A DNA stretch of 14,699 nucleotides from CAZIVP01 sp964542915 (GTDB lineage Bacteria; Calditrichota; Calditrichia; Calditrichales; Calditrichaceae): contig CAZIVP010000034.1 of the NCBI GenBank assembly GCA_964542915.1, positions 1 to 14,699 of the forward strand. Reading direction: 5' to 3'. The position numbers and the translations under genes are program-made. Of the stretch, positions 1 to 7,736 are shown piece by piece (the stretch's first letter is position 1; the number at the start of each line of letters is the position of its first letter). Below the pieces are notes generated by a model. That model ran no database searches. It had not been told where the DNA came from and saw only the letters and a program-made list of their open reading frames with translations.

Positions 1-17
1 TAGGTTATGTTAAACAT

Positions 18-311
18 TTACCTTGGGAAGTCCAATTCCATCTGAAGCAAAACATCCAGACGGGATTTGAATTTATATTGACAGGATGGCTGATCCTGCA
101 AAGCAGACTGGTATCCCTGTCCTAAAATGCCGTAATTGGTGACCGTTAAGCCCACATTACCCACGTCATGGTAATGCCAGTAATCATCAATGACAGGTTT
201 ACGTATTTTGGGAACGGGCAACTGATCCCGGTTAGGTGGTTTTTCCTGGCCCAAAAGAAACGAGCAAAACAGAATAGTAATCAGAAAAACATGGATGGTC
301 TGAAATTTCAT
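18..311 (-). CDS. Truncated N-terminal fragment of a secreted protein (probable pseudogene)
   Basis: The 97-residue product begins with a signal peptide (residues 1-21, MKFQTIHV... ending near LLGQ). It continues with the motif GNVGLTVTNYGILGQGY...QPSCQY, which I recall from the start of large secreted proteins in KSB1/Calditrichota/Ignavibacteria, usually several hundred residues long. In those proteins the QPSC-Y stretch is followed by a segment like S-R-I-E-H-L-F-x-G-G-L-W-I-G. Here SRLDVLLQMELDF can be aligned weakly to it, after which the frame stops. Stops occur in all three reverse frames within the last 20 bases (18-20, 10-12, 5-7), so a single indel would not reopen the gene inside the window. 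A decayed or truncated gene is the likeliest reading, and a genuine short secreted protein is the alternative. The function of the full-length family is unknown to me. Confidence 0.5.
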   Translation of the reverse strand: MKFQTIHVFLITILFCSFLLGQEKPPNRDQLPVPKIRKPVIDDYWHYHDVGNVGLTVTNYGILGQGYQSALQDQPSCQYKFKSRLDVLLQMELDFPR

Positions 312-710
312 AAATAATTGCCTCAGAATGTATTAAATACGATGGGATTACACTTACATCTATGGTAACTTAATCGGGGCGACGGAGTGGGAAAAAAATG
401 GTTGGATAATAAACTGCTGTTTCGAATTAAAAACATCCTTTGTTTATCAAATCCTTTGATTGATTCTTAATAATTTTGATGAACTGCTTAGTCATAATTA
501 ATACCATAATAATTGTTATGAAAAAAATAAAATTGTATTTCATTTATCTAAAAACAAGGCAATCTTTTATCCGATTGTGTTAAATTGATTGTCCGTCTTT
601 TATACAAAAGAATATAATTAAAAAAACACATTAAATCCATTGATGAACTTAATTTTTACATGGATATCGTTGTGAGGCGCTATAGCGCTTTTCCATTGTT
701 ACGCATTACA
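312..710. other. AT-rich intergenic region with a 12-bp palindrome
   Basis: No convincing gene or structured RNA is visible in this stretch. It is much richer in A and T than the flanking genes and must hold the promoter of the truncated leftward gene, but no clear -35/-10 pair stands out. The one distinct element is a perfect palindrome GCGCTATAGCGC at 677-688. With a flanking G-T wobble and A-T pair it can fold as a 6-bp stem around a TATA loop. It could be a protein-binding dyad or a minor hairpin in the 3' flank of the phosphomannomutase transcript. Confidence 0.45.
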
Positions 711-733
711 TTTTAAAAAAGCAAAGCCTTTGC
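711..733 (-). terminator. Rho-independent terminator of the phosphomannomutase transcript
   Basis: Read on the minus strand, GCAAA-GGC-TTTGC (733-721) forms a 5-bp stem and is followed directly by TTTTTT (720-715). It lies 24 bases past the stop of the leftward phosphomannomutase gene. The stem is short, so termination may be incomplete. Confidence 0.5.
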
Positions 734-756
734 CCGGGTCGTCCTGCCCCCGTCCG

Positions 757-2118
757 TCAAACGCTGATGTCGCCGAATTCTTTCAATTTATTGACAACAA
801 GTTGTTTAATTTCCTGTAACCGTTCTCTGGAACGCGACTCGAAGCGAAGGACCATTACCGGCTGGGTGTTCGAGGCGCGCACCAGCCCCCAACCGTCGCC
901 GAATTGGATTCGAACGCCATCGACGTCAACCACCTCGTAATGTGTTTTGAAATAGGCTTTGGCCTTTTGGGCAATTTCGAACTTCGCCTCGTCGGAAGAA
1001 ACTTCGGCTCGAATTTCCGGGGTGCTGTAATACGGCGGTACATCGTCCAACAGCATGGAGGTTTTTGTTTCATTGCGGGACACGAGCTCCGCCATTCGTG
1101 CCGAGGCGTAAATAGCATCGTCGTAACCAAAATAACGGTCGGCAAAAAAAATATGTCCGCTCATTTCGCCGGCCAGCGGCGCCCCGATCTCCTTCATCTT
1201 TGTTTTTAGATTGGAATGACCCGTCCGCCACATGATCGGTTTACCGCCGAATCGCTCAATCATTTCCGGCAACGCCTGCGAGCACTTTACTTCAAAGATG
1301 ATGGGCGCGCCCGGTTTTTCTTTTAGAACCGCACGGCTGAACAAAATCATAAGACGGTCGCCCCAAATGATATCGCCCTTCTCGTCCACCACACCGATAC
1401 GATCGGCGTCGCCGTCGTAGCCGACGCCAAAATCGGCGCCTTCTTTTTTTACCGTTTCAATAAGCGTTTGTATATTATCCACAACCGTCGGATCGGGATG
1501 GTGATTGGGAAAGCGTCCGTCGGGCTCAGCAAATAGATCGATGGTTTCCACGCCGAGTTCTTTAAACAAACGATGCGCCGCCAACGCAGCGGCGCCGTTG
1601 CCCGAATCCAGTACAACTTTAACGGGGCGTTCGATTTTTATATCCTTTTTTATGTAATCGATATACGCATCGATCAACGCCCGCTTTTCATAGCCGCCCG
1701 CGCCTGTTTCGAACTGCCCTTTCTGAATGATGTCCCGGATGGCCTGGATGTCCGCTCCGAACACGGGACGTTTATGCATGGTCATCTTAAAACCGTTGAA
1801 TTCGGGAGGATTGTGACTGCCGGTAATCATGACGCCGCCGTCAACATCGAGATGAAACATGCTGAAGTACTGTACCGGCGTCGGCACCGCACCCAGGTCC
1901 ACACAACGGAGCCCCGTGGAGCGCATGCCATTGATCAATTGTGCGCGCAGGTTTTCGGTAGAAAGACGCACATCGCCGCCTACGGTAACGGTACGGGCGC
2001 CGTGTTTTCTGAAGAAGGTACCCATTCCCTTGCCTAACAATAAAGCAACTTCATCCGTTAAATCCTCCCCAACCACGCCCCGGATATCATATTCGCGGAA
2101 TATATACGGATTCACCAT
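757..2118 (-). CDS. Phosphomannomutase/phosphoglucomutase
   Basis: This is an alpha-D-phosphohexomutase superfamily enzyme of the bacterial PMM/PGM (AlgC/ManB-like) type. It interconverts hexose 6-phosphate and 1-phosphate in the cytoplasm, feeding sugar-nucleotide synthesis for envelope polysaccharides. The 453 residues match the family length. The N-terminal FREYDIRG motif is at 8-14. The phosphoserine loop TGSHNPPEFNGFK is at 99-111 with the catalytic Ser at 101. The metal loop DGDADR is at 235-240, the sugar-binding GEMSGH at 317-322, and the C-terminal phosphate-binding RASNTQP at 414-420. All key residues are present, so it should be active. An AAGGA Shine-Dalgarno sequence lies about 10 bases before the ATG. 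The gene is last in a leftward run, 17 bases after the stop of the preceding envelope gene. Whether it prefers mannose or glucose phosphate cannot be told from sequence alone. Confidence 0.95.
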   Translation of the reverse strand: MVNPYIFREYDIRGVVGEDLTDEVALLLGKGMGTFFRKHGARTVTVGGDVRLSTENLRAQLINGMRSTGLRCVDLGAVPTPVQYFSMFHLDVDGGVMITGSHNPPEFNGFKMTMHKRPVFGADIQAIRDIIQKGQFETGAGGYEKRALIDAYIDYIKKDIKIERPVKVVLDSGNGAAALAAHRLFKELGVETIDLFAEPDGRFPNHHPDPTVVDNIQTLIETVKKEGADFGVGYDGDADRIGVVDEKGDIIWGDRLMILFSRAVLKEKPGAPIIFEVKCSQALPEMIERFGGKPIMWRTGHSNLKTKMKEIGAPLAGEMSGHIFFADRYFGYDDAIYASARMAELVSRNETKTSMLLDDVPPYYSTPEIRAEVSSDEAKFEIAQKAKAYFKTHYEVVDVDGVRIQFGDGWGLVRASNTQPVMVLRFESRSRERLQEIKQLVVNKLKEFGDISV

Positions 2119-2135
2119 ATCGTTATTCCTTTCAA

Positions 2136-3362
2136 TTATTTTTGTAGCTCTTCATCTTCCTTAATAAAATGCATATTTGCTTCGGCGGGTATATCCGTCT
2201 TTAACGAATCGCCGCTGATGCAATAAAACTCGTATTGTTCCGTTTGTAAAATGCGATTCATCTTATTAGCAAACACCTGACCATCGATCTCTACTATTTG
2301 ATCGTTGAGACGTCCCAGCGAAACAAACCGACCTTCTCTCATAGCAAGCCGGGCAAGCAGATTTAAATAAGCGTTTTCGACGGCGCCCACTAAATCCAAG
2401 CGCTGGAGTAAATCATCTTTATATTTACGCACATCCTGTTCTTTGAAAAAACGGCTCAAATACCGGCGCACCAGCGACCAGCGATTTAAAAAACGCTCCA
2501 TAAATCCCGGCAAAAGGTAAAGCCTGACGGAGGGATACACTGCCGGATAACTTGCATCGGCCATTAATTCCACCGGGTGGGAATCCAATTGGAAGGCAGT
2601 ACTGCCGCGGCTGAGGCGCTGTTTAAAAAAAGTAAAGATCATGTGTTCGGCGAATAATCGTTCTCCGCCGTTCATTTCAATCGAATCGGAAAACATTCGG
2701 AAATATAAGGCATCCAATTCCATACCGGGATTTATAAGAATTTGAACCGCGCTGTCCTTGCGTACCTGCTTTTCAGTTGAGCGCTCCGGAGGGGCAGACA
2801 CTTTGAGGCCGTTTGGCTCCATAGCGATAGGCAACACGAGCCAATAGATTGAATCATGATGTTGCATTAATGACATCCGCCGGCTAAAAAAATCATGAAC
2901 GGCTTCATCCTGTAATGGTACAGGCGTTTCGTTCTGAGTATGCGGTGAAGTTGAAAACCGGGTTTCATCTTCGTTACGGCAAAAACCGCTTTGCTCTATC
3001 CATGGTAAGGAAACACTGAATATATGGGCGTTCCCGATTCTTTCTAAAAACAAAGGTTTTTGTACTAAGGAATCACGAAGCGCTCTCCTGTCGGGCGTTA
3101 TGTGGGTAGGCGATTGCTTTATGAAAATCAAAACCGGCTGACTCACATTGGCATCGCGTGTCACCACATGTTTATTAGCTGCGTTTCCAAACCGCGTCAG
3201 AAGCGATAATAAAACGGCGGCAATGAGCACAGTCATCAAAAATCCGACAGGATTCTTTTCGCTCACACGAATTCCGGTTTTTTTAATATTGGACCGCTTG
3301 TTAAGCAAGCCGTCATATGTACTTAAGGTTTTTCCAGAATAAAGCGAGCCCGCTTGATCCAT
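2136..3362 (-). CDS. Membrane-anchored protein, possibly a degenerate M16-peptidase-like protein
   Basis: The 408-residue product has a basic N-terminus (NKRSNIKKTGIR, 21-32) and one hydrophobic segment at about 39-56. It is probably exported and inner-membrane anchored, or cleaved near AANK (61-64). I do not recognise the family with certainty. The C-terminal half (about 203-385) has the order of an M16 (insulinase/MPP) domain: LFAEHMIF at 236-243 lies where HFLEHMLF normally sits, then an all-helical stretch, a basic LVRRYLSRFF segment, then SLGRLNDQIVEIDGQVFANKMNRIL...CISGD at 348-385, resembling the iG..e.i..it...l..f....Y.pnn..vvGD region. The first zinc-ligand His is Leu here, so catalysis is unlikely. 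The start overlaps the upstream gene by 40 bases, pointing to translational coupling. A start at Met43 (3236) would give a shorter signal-peptide form. M16 membership is an inference from motif order only. Confidence 0.6.
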   Translation of the reverse strand: MDQAGSLYSGKTLSTYDGLLNKRSNIKKTGIRVSEKNPVGFLMTVLIAAVLLSLLTRFGNAANKHVVTRDANVSQPVLIFIKQSPTHITPDRRALRDSLVQKPLFLERIGNAHIFSVSLPWIEQSGFCRNEDETRFSTSPHTQNETPVPLQDEAVHDFFSRRMSLMQHHDSIYWLVLPIAMEPNGLKVSAPPERSTEKQVRKDSAVQILINPGMELDALYFRMFSDSIEMNGGERLFAEHMIFTFFKQRLSRGSTAFQLDSHPVELMADASYPAVYPSVRLYLLPGFMERFLNRWSLVRRYLSRFFKEQDVRKYKDDLLQRLDLVGAVENAYLNLLARLAMREGRFVSLGRLNDQIVEIDGQVFANKMNRILQTEQYEFYCISGDSLKTDIPAEANMHFIKEDEELQK

Positions 3363-4504
3363 TGTTCAATATCTTTCTCTATGGTTTTAAGAGGCAAACG
3401 TTTCTTTACATACACCCGAAACAGGCGATGCCCTGTATCGCCAAAATACAACCGCGATAAATTTTGCGCCGTCAGACGGCTGTCATAGTCGAAAAACCGG
3501 GCCGTCAATTTCGGAATATATTGTGCGTAATACCATCGAGACAACATATCATCCAGGCGCAGATGTATCCGGGCCATCCATTCGATAAATCCGTCCATAT
3601 TAAAATCGTTGCCGATACCATCACGTTCAACCATAAGACTGATGAGCGCCGGCTCCGTATTCCAGGGTATATAACCGCGGATCTCCGCCTGCGGCCAGTG
3701 TATATTAAAAAACTCCCGGGTATGGTACATCACAAATGCGCGTGCAATGTGGCCTTCAATTGTAACCGGTGGTACTTTATAATGAATGGTAATACGATTA
3801 TTGCGAACTATAACGCGGTTCTGTTTGTTGATGATTCTTACCGTACCTGTCGGCTCTGCCAGCACAGATTTTTCGGCCGCTGCGGATTTTTGGCTATTTG
3901 CATCTTCAAGTACGTCAAGGGTTTCAAAACGGCCGGATATAAAGATACTCAGTTGGCTTTGAATTTGATCGACGGGTAAAATCGCCCGCATCTCACTTTC
4001 GGTAATGTCCGTTATACCCCTTGCCAGATTTTGCGGGATTCCGCGGACATTGTTGAGCGGTGCATCTGCCGCCATTTGCATTTGCTGCAGCATAATAAAT
4101 GCTTCATCATCGCCTCTATCGATTCGGTGTTTGGAAATAACCCGCCAGAACGCTGCCCATTGATCGGACAGCTCGGACGGCAAAGCACTAAAGGAAAGCA
4201 CCCGGGTTTCAAGCCAGTTATATGGCTGGCCGGGCATAAATTGGGTCGGTTTCAGATCGATGCTGCCTTCGAACCCGGCTAAACGAGCCGCCAGTTGGTT
4301 AAAGTAGAGATCGGCGATGGCCAGTCGAATCCATTGTCCCTGCCATGGGCGCTTATCCATTATCACCTGAATTTTGGTAACATCGCAATCGTCATCCGGT
4401 TGAAGGATAATTTGTGTCCCCACCTCGTTCCGGGTTGAAATTGTCGCCGATCGCAGCAATCCGCTCAAAACCAGAAAGACCGTAAAAAAAACTTTAATGT
4501 TCAT
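3323..4504 (-). CDS. Exported protein, possibly the partner M16-peptidase-like subunit
   Basis: The chosen start gives 393 residues and begins MNIKVFFTVFLVLSGLLRSA, a good signal peptide. An in-frame upstream ATG at 4597 with a GAGG sequence before it is possible, but it would bury the signal sequence 31 residues inside the protein. After export the chain reads TRNEVGTQIILQPDDDCDVTKIQVIM, similar to the LdNGlrvivqpd...vv.v.v opening of M16 proteins. Then come helical segments and ITESEMRAILPVDQIQSQLSIFISGRF, resembling the end of an M16 N-domain. The second half (NNRITIHYKVPP...) recalls the start of the M16 C-domain. No HxxEH zinc motif is present. M16B enzymes often occur as adjacent active/inactive subunit genes. 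Here both neighbours lack the zinc site, so a non-catalytic periplasmic role is more likely. The assignment is tentative, while export and operon membership are better supported. Confidence 0.55.
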   Translation of the reverse strand: MNIKVFFTVFLVLSGLLRSATISTRNEVGTQIILQPDDDCDVTKIQVIMDKRPWQGQWIRLAIADLYFNQLAARLAGFEGSIDLKPTQFMPGQPYNWLETRVLSFSALPSELSDQWAAFWRVISKHRIDRGDDEAFIMLQQMQMAADAPLNNVRGIPQNLARGITDITESEMRAILPVDQIQSQLSIFISGRFETLDVLEDANSQKSAAAEKSVLAEPTGTVRIINKQNRVIVRNNRITIHYKVPPVTIEGHIARAFVMYHTREFFNIHWPQAEIRGYIPWNTEPALISLMVERDGIGNDFNMDGFIEWMARIHLRLDDMLSRWYYAQYIPKLTARFFDYDSRLTAQNLSRLYFGDTGHRLFRVYVKKRLPLKTIEKDIEQWIKRARFILEKP

Positions 4505-4597
4505 AAAACCGTTTCCGGGATAAAACGCTTTGATTTGTTCAGATAGTACCTTTTGTTTAGCTATCTTTAAGCCGCCTGAGTCGTTGTCCGGTTCCAT

Positions 4598-4993
4598 ACC
4601 AACGAAAACCTCAATTTACGGTTAAGCGGCTATCCATACAACCTTACATTCCGATCACTCGTTTTATTTAATAATATTGACAGAAACCCGCACTGGTTCG
4701 TTTATACCTCTCTCTTATATCCGGACATTCGCGTTAAACACGCATTTCTTTTTGTAAAAGAACCCGCGCCGGGCTCGCATTACACATACCATCCATTCCA
4801 TGGTTGAAGACTGTTTGCTTTATATCATTGGCGAAGCAATTTTATTTTAATACGTTGAATTGTTTCACAATTTTTCGATATATTGAACTTAACTATGCGG
4901 CTATGAGATTAAACTAATACCATTTAAAAAAAGCATTTGATTTTATAGACAATTTTCATAAACTATAAAAAACAATCAGTTAGGAATTTAAAA
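4598..4993. promoter_or_regulatory. Divergent promoter region between the envelope operon and the Nfu operon
   Basis: This 396-base spacer lies between outward-facing transcription units and must contain promoters for both. On the plus strand a perfect TTGACA occurs at 4677-4682, with TTTATA 18 bases downstream, but that would leave a leader of nearly 290 bases before the Nfu gene. Nearer the gene, TATAAA at 4964-4969 is a plausible -10 but lacks a well-spaced -35. The last 140 bases are strongly AT-rich, as expected for a promoter. No structured RNA, riboswitch or small gene was recognised. Confidence 0.4.
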
Positions 4994-5215
4994 ATGCAAG
5001 AAAAAGTTATTAAAGCACTGGAAAGTATCCGACCCGGTTTACAGGCTGACGGCGGCGATTTACAATTCATCCGTATTGATAATGATAACGTCGTATATGT
5101 GCGTCTTGTCGGAGCTTGCGGCGGCTGTCCCATGTCCACCATGACGTTGAAACAAGGCATTGAACGCATCGTTAAAATGCAGGTACCGGAAGTAACCGCC
5201 GTTGAAGCAATCTAA
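4994..5215 (+). CDS. Nfu/NifU C-terminal-domain Fe-S cluster scaffold protein
   Basis: This 73-residue protein consists only of the NifU C-terminal (Nfu) domain. It carries the CxxC motif GACGGCPMS (Cys42 and Cys45), through which a dimer holds a [4Fe-4S] cluster for transfer to apoproteins in the cytoplasm. The LQADGGDLQFI stretch at 16-26 and the TLKQGIERIV helix after the motif are typical. There is no N-terminal scaffold domain or A-type domain, so it resembles the stand-alone Nfu of many bacteria rather than NifU or NfuA. The ATG follows a TAGGA sequence about 9 bases upstream. It is first in a rightward group, 26 bases ahead of the DUF151 gene. Confidence 0.9.
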   Translation: MQEKVIKALESIRPGLQADGGDLQFIRIDNDNVVYVRLVGACGGCPMSTMTLKQGIERIVKMQVPEVTAVEAI

Positions 5216-5241
5216 TTTATTGGGATAAGCGAGGGATAATT

Positions 5242-5796
5242 ATGGTTGAAGTAACCGTAAATGGTATTTTTATCACACAAACCCAGGCCAGCGGTATTAT
5301 TCTGAAGGAGCGCGAAGGCCAGCGATCGCTTCCGATCGTTATCGGCGAATACGAAGCGCAATCCATCGCTTTGGCCCTGGAAAATTTGAAGCCGCCCCGC
5401 CCGATTACGCACGATTTGACCGTTAACTTATTAGATACTCTTGGCGCCGGTATGGAAAGCGTAATCATTTCCGATTTGAGAGATAATACCTATTTTGCCA
5501 TAATCCGCCTAACCACAAACAGCGATGAAGTGTTGGAGGTGGATGCACGTCCAAGCGATGCCATCGCGCTTGCCGTAAGGCTGGATACAACCATTTATGT
5601 GAGCGACGAAGTAATGCAGCAGGCATCCTACATACCGGATGAAGAAGACGAGGAAAAGAAAAACTATGTTATCAAAGCAAAAACCAGCGAACTGGACCAG
5701 TTAAAAGAGGAGCTGAAAAAAGCGGTAGAGGCCGAAGAGTACGAAAAAGCCGCTCAGCTCAGAGACAAAATAAAACGCATGGAACAGAGTTCCTGA
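5242..5796 (+). CDS. Bifunctional nuclease family (DUF151) protein with C-terminal UVR motif
   Basis: The 184-residue product has a DUF151/BFN domain at about 1-130. It includes LPIVIGEYEAQSIALALE (30-47), PRPITHDL (52-59) and the hallmark DARPSDAIALAVR (101-113). An acidic linker (DEEDEEKK) leads to a UvrB/UvrC-type UVR motif, a helical hairpin with LKKAVEAEEYEKAAQLRDKI at 158-177. Plant BFN members have been reported to degrade RNA and single-stranded DNA, but the bacterial role is poorly defined. The UVR motif suggests contact with a partner protein, as in UvrB-UvrC or Clp adaptor proteins. A GAGGGA Shine-Dalgarno sequence precedes the ATG. It lies 26 bases after Nfu and 70 bases before the MBL-fold gene, probably in the same transcript. 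The domain call is secure; the substrate is unknown. Confidence 0.9.
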   Translation: MVEVTVNGIFITQTQASGIILKEREGQRSLPIVIGEYEAQSIALALENLKPPRPITHDLTVNLLDTLGAGMESVIISDLRDNTYFAIIRLTTNSDEVLEVDARPSDAIALAVRLDTTIYVSDEVMQQASYIPDEEDEEKKNYVIKAKTSELDQLKEELKKAVEAEEYEKAAQLRDKIKRMEQSS

Positions 5797-5866
5797 ATTC
5801 CTCAGAACGAAACAAGCCCCTGGTAATGCAACTCAATTCAATTGGGAATAAACGAAAGGTTGGGTT

Positions 5867-6778
5867 ATGGATGATTTTCAATTTCTGGCTAAGCTTTATG
5901 GAGTACGCGGTAGTTACCCCATTGCTCCGCAGGAAGGCACCGAGATAGGCGGCAATACGACTTGTTTACTGGTGCGAACGCCGCAACAAATTGTTGTCTT
6001 TGACGCCGGCAGCGGCATTGTAAATCTTGGAAAAGCGTTGGTTCCCGAAATTCTTGAATACACGAAGCATCATGAAGATAAATTCCATATCACTTTACTC
6101 TTTACCCACACACACATCGATCATTTGATCGGGTTGCCGTTTTTTGTGCCCATCTATATGCCGCAAGTGCATTTACACATGATCGGCCCGGATACTCTGG
6201 GGATGCCGTTCGAACAAATTGTACGTACACAGCTTTTACCTCAATACTTTCCGGTCAATCTCGATGAAATGCGTTCCACCAAAACATTCAGTACCCTTAA
6301 TGAGAATGTATTCGTCTACTTTAATCCCGAGGATTCACGGCCACAGGTCGGCGACGTCAATGATACGGAAGCGGCTTTCAGCGAATTCAATATCTATAAC
6401 ATGAAATACTATTTCCATCCAAAAGACGGCTCCTATTTATTCAGGGTGGAGTGGAACGATAAAAAACTGGTGCTGGCCACCGATGTGGAGCAATATGTGG
6501 GCGGCGATCAGCGCCTCATTCAATTTTCGAAGAACGCCGACGTTTTGATTCATGATGCTCAGTATTCAGAGGAACAATACCGGAAATTCAGCGGTTACGG
6601 CCACAGCTCCATTGCCATGGCCTGCGACGCCGCTCAACAGGCAGAGGTAAAGCAACTCCTGCTCTTTCATCACGATCCCAATAACGGCGATGATGCTTTA
6701 AAAGGCATGGAAAAAGATGCTCAAAAACGATTCAAGTCCACTATACTGGCTACGGAAAACTGGGAGTGGAGATTATAA
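5867..6778 (+). CDS. Metallo-beta-lactamase-fold hydrolase
   Basis: The 303-residue protein opens with the LYGVRGSYP...GGNTTCLLV pattern (10-36) of the MBL branch that includes PhnP-like and cAMP-phosphodiesterase-like hydrolases. The metal motif HTHIDH is at 81-86. Other likely metal ligands are Asp206 (LATDVE), His246 (GYGHSS) and His269 (LLFHHDP). All core residues are present, so an active binuclear metal-dependent phosphodiesterase or related hydrolase is expected. There is no signal peptide, which indicates a cytoplasmic location. The ATG lies behind AAAGG and follows the DUF151 gene by 70 bases. Its last six bases overlap the convergent recR gene. The substrate cannot be assigned; a cyclic nucleotide or phosphodiester is the family-based guess. 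Confidence 0.85.
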   Translation: MDDFQFLAKLYGVRGSYPIAPQEGTEIGGNTTCLLVRTPQQIVVFDAGSGIVNLGKALVPEILEYTKHHEDKFHITLLFTHTHIDHLIGLPFFVPIYMPQVHLHMIGPDTLGMPFEQIVRTQLLPQYFPVNLDEMRSTKTFSTLNENVFVYFNPEDSRPQVGDVNDTEAAFSEFNIYNMKYYFHPKDGSYLFRVEWNDKKLVLATDVEQYVGGDQRLIQFSKNADVLIHDAQYSEEQYRKFSGYGHSSIAMACDAAQQAEVKQLLLFHHDPNNGDDALKGMEKDAQKRFKSTILATENWEWRL

Positions 6779-7375
6779 ATCCTGACGGCTGATAATGGCG
6801 CGTCCGATGGTAGCTGTATCGATAAACTCCAGATGCGATCCCATTGGAATGCCGCTGGCGATGCGGGTCAGACGCACACTCGAAGAACGAAGCTGACGTG
6901 AAATGTAAATCATCGTAGCCTCACCTTCCGTACTGGGATTGAGCGCCATCAATACTTCCTGAATGTTTTCCTGATTCACACGGTCCAATAACTCCTGTAT
7001 GTGCAAATCCTCCGCACCGACGCCGCCCAAAGGCGATATTACCCCTCCGAGAACATGATACAGACCGTTATATTCGTTCGAATCTTCAATCGCCATAATA
7101 TCGACGATATCTTCCACGACACAAATACGTGACGTATCCCGGCGGGGGTCGGCGCAAATAGTGCAGACCGGATTTTCGGCGATATTAAAACAGTATTGGC
7201 ATAACTGTGTTTCTTCTTTGATGCGTTCGATTGCCGCGGAGAGGTCATCGGCGTAGGATTTATCGCTTTTTAAGATGAACAGGGCCAGACGCTGCGCCGT
7301 CTTCCGGCCGATACCGGGTAAACGTGACAATTCTACAATCAAATTGTCCAATGCTTTAATGCCGAGGGTATCCAT
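6773..7375 (-). CDS. recR: Recombination mediator protein RecR
   Basis: RecR acts with RecO (and RecF) to load RecA onto SSB-coated single-stranded gaps. The 200 residues equal the usual length. The helix-hairpin-helix LSRLPGIGRKTAQRLA is at 16-31. The zinc finger has Cys59, Cys62, Cys71 and Cys74 (CQYC...CTIC). The Toprim domain starts near ICVVE (85-89) and includes YHVLGGVISPLGGVG (106-120). It is the last gene of the SRP RNA-dnaX-ybaB-recR cluster, beginning 5 bases after the ybaB stop, so translation is probably coupled. Its stop lies inside the end of the convergent MBL gene, leaving no room for an intergenic terminator. Confidence 0.96.
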   Translation of the reverse strand: MDTLGIKALDNLIVELSRLPGIGRKTAQRLALFILKSDKSYADDLSAAIERIKEETQLCQYCFNIAENPVCTICADPRRDTSRICVVEDIVDIMAIEDSNEYNGLYHVLGGVISPLGGVGAEDLHIQELLDRVNQENIQEVLMALNPSTEGEATMIYISRQLRSSSVRLTRIASGIPMGSHLEFIDTATIGRAIISRQDL

Positions 7376-7380
7376 GATGC

Positions 7381-7719
7381 TTACATTCCGGGAAAATTGA
7401 AGTTGGAAGGCAGGTTCATTCCACCGAGCAGACCGCCGGTCGCATTTTTCATCTCCTCATTAGCGCGTTCCTGGGCGTCCTTTATGGCCTGGTTCACCGC
7501 AGCCGCCACAAGATCTTCCAGCATCTCTTTATCATCGGAGCTGATTACCTCCGGTTCGATGTTTACTGACTGAATTTCAAGTTTGCAGTTGGCAACCACT
7601 TTAACCATACCCCCTCCCGAAGAGGCTTCAACGGTAATATCCCCGAGTTTTTCCTGAACCTTCTTCATTTCCTGCTGCATCTTCTGGGCCTGCTTCAAAA
7701 AATCATTCATATTGACCAT
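7381..7719 (-). CDS. ybaB: YbaB/EbfC family nucleoid-associated protein
   Basis: This 112-residue protein has the typical order of the family. An N-terminal amphipathic helix (MNDFLKQAQKMQQEMKKVQE) is followed by a small beta-sheet with VEASSGGGMVKVVANCKLEI, and a C-terminal helix (LVAAAVNQAIKDAQERANEEM). A Gly/Asn-rich tail (GGLLGGMNLPSNF) ends the protein. Family members form dimers that bind DNA with little or modest sequence preference. AGGGAG lies 8 bases before the first ATG; a second ATG three codons later is also possible. It sits between dnaX (17-base gap) and recR (5-base gap), the classical arrangement across bacteria. Confidence 0.95.
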   Translation of the reverse strand: MVNMNDFLKQAQKMQQEMKKVQEKLGDITVEASSGGGMVKVVANCKLEIQSVNIEPEVISSDDKEMLEDLVAAAVNQAIKDAQERANEEMKNATGGLLGGMNLPSNFNFPGM

Positions 7720-7736
7720 ATTAATGACTCCCTATG

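Noticed and set aside
1573..2037. 154-codon open frame antisense to the phosphomannomutase
   Set aside because: The mutase motifs on the other strand are complete and the reverse product resembles nothing.
4677..4707. Perfect TTGACA with TTTATA as the Nfu operon promoter
   Set aside because: Spacing is 18 and the leader would be nearly 290 bases; possible but not strong enough to annotate as a separate promoter.
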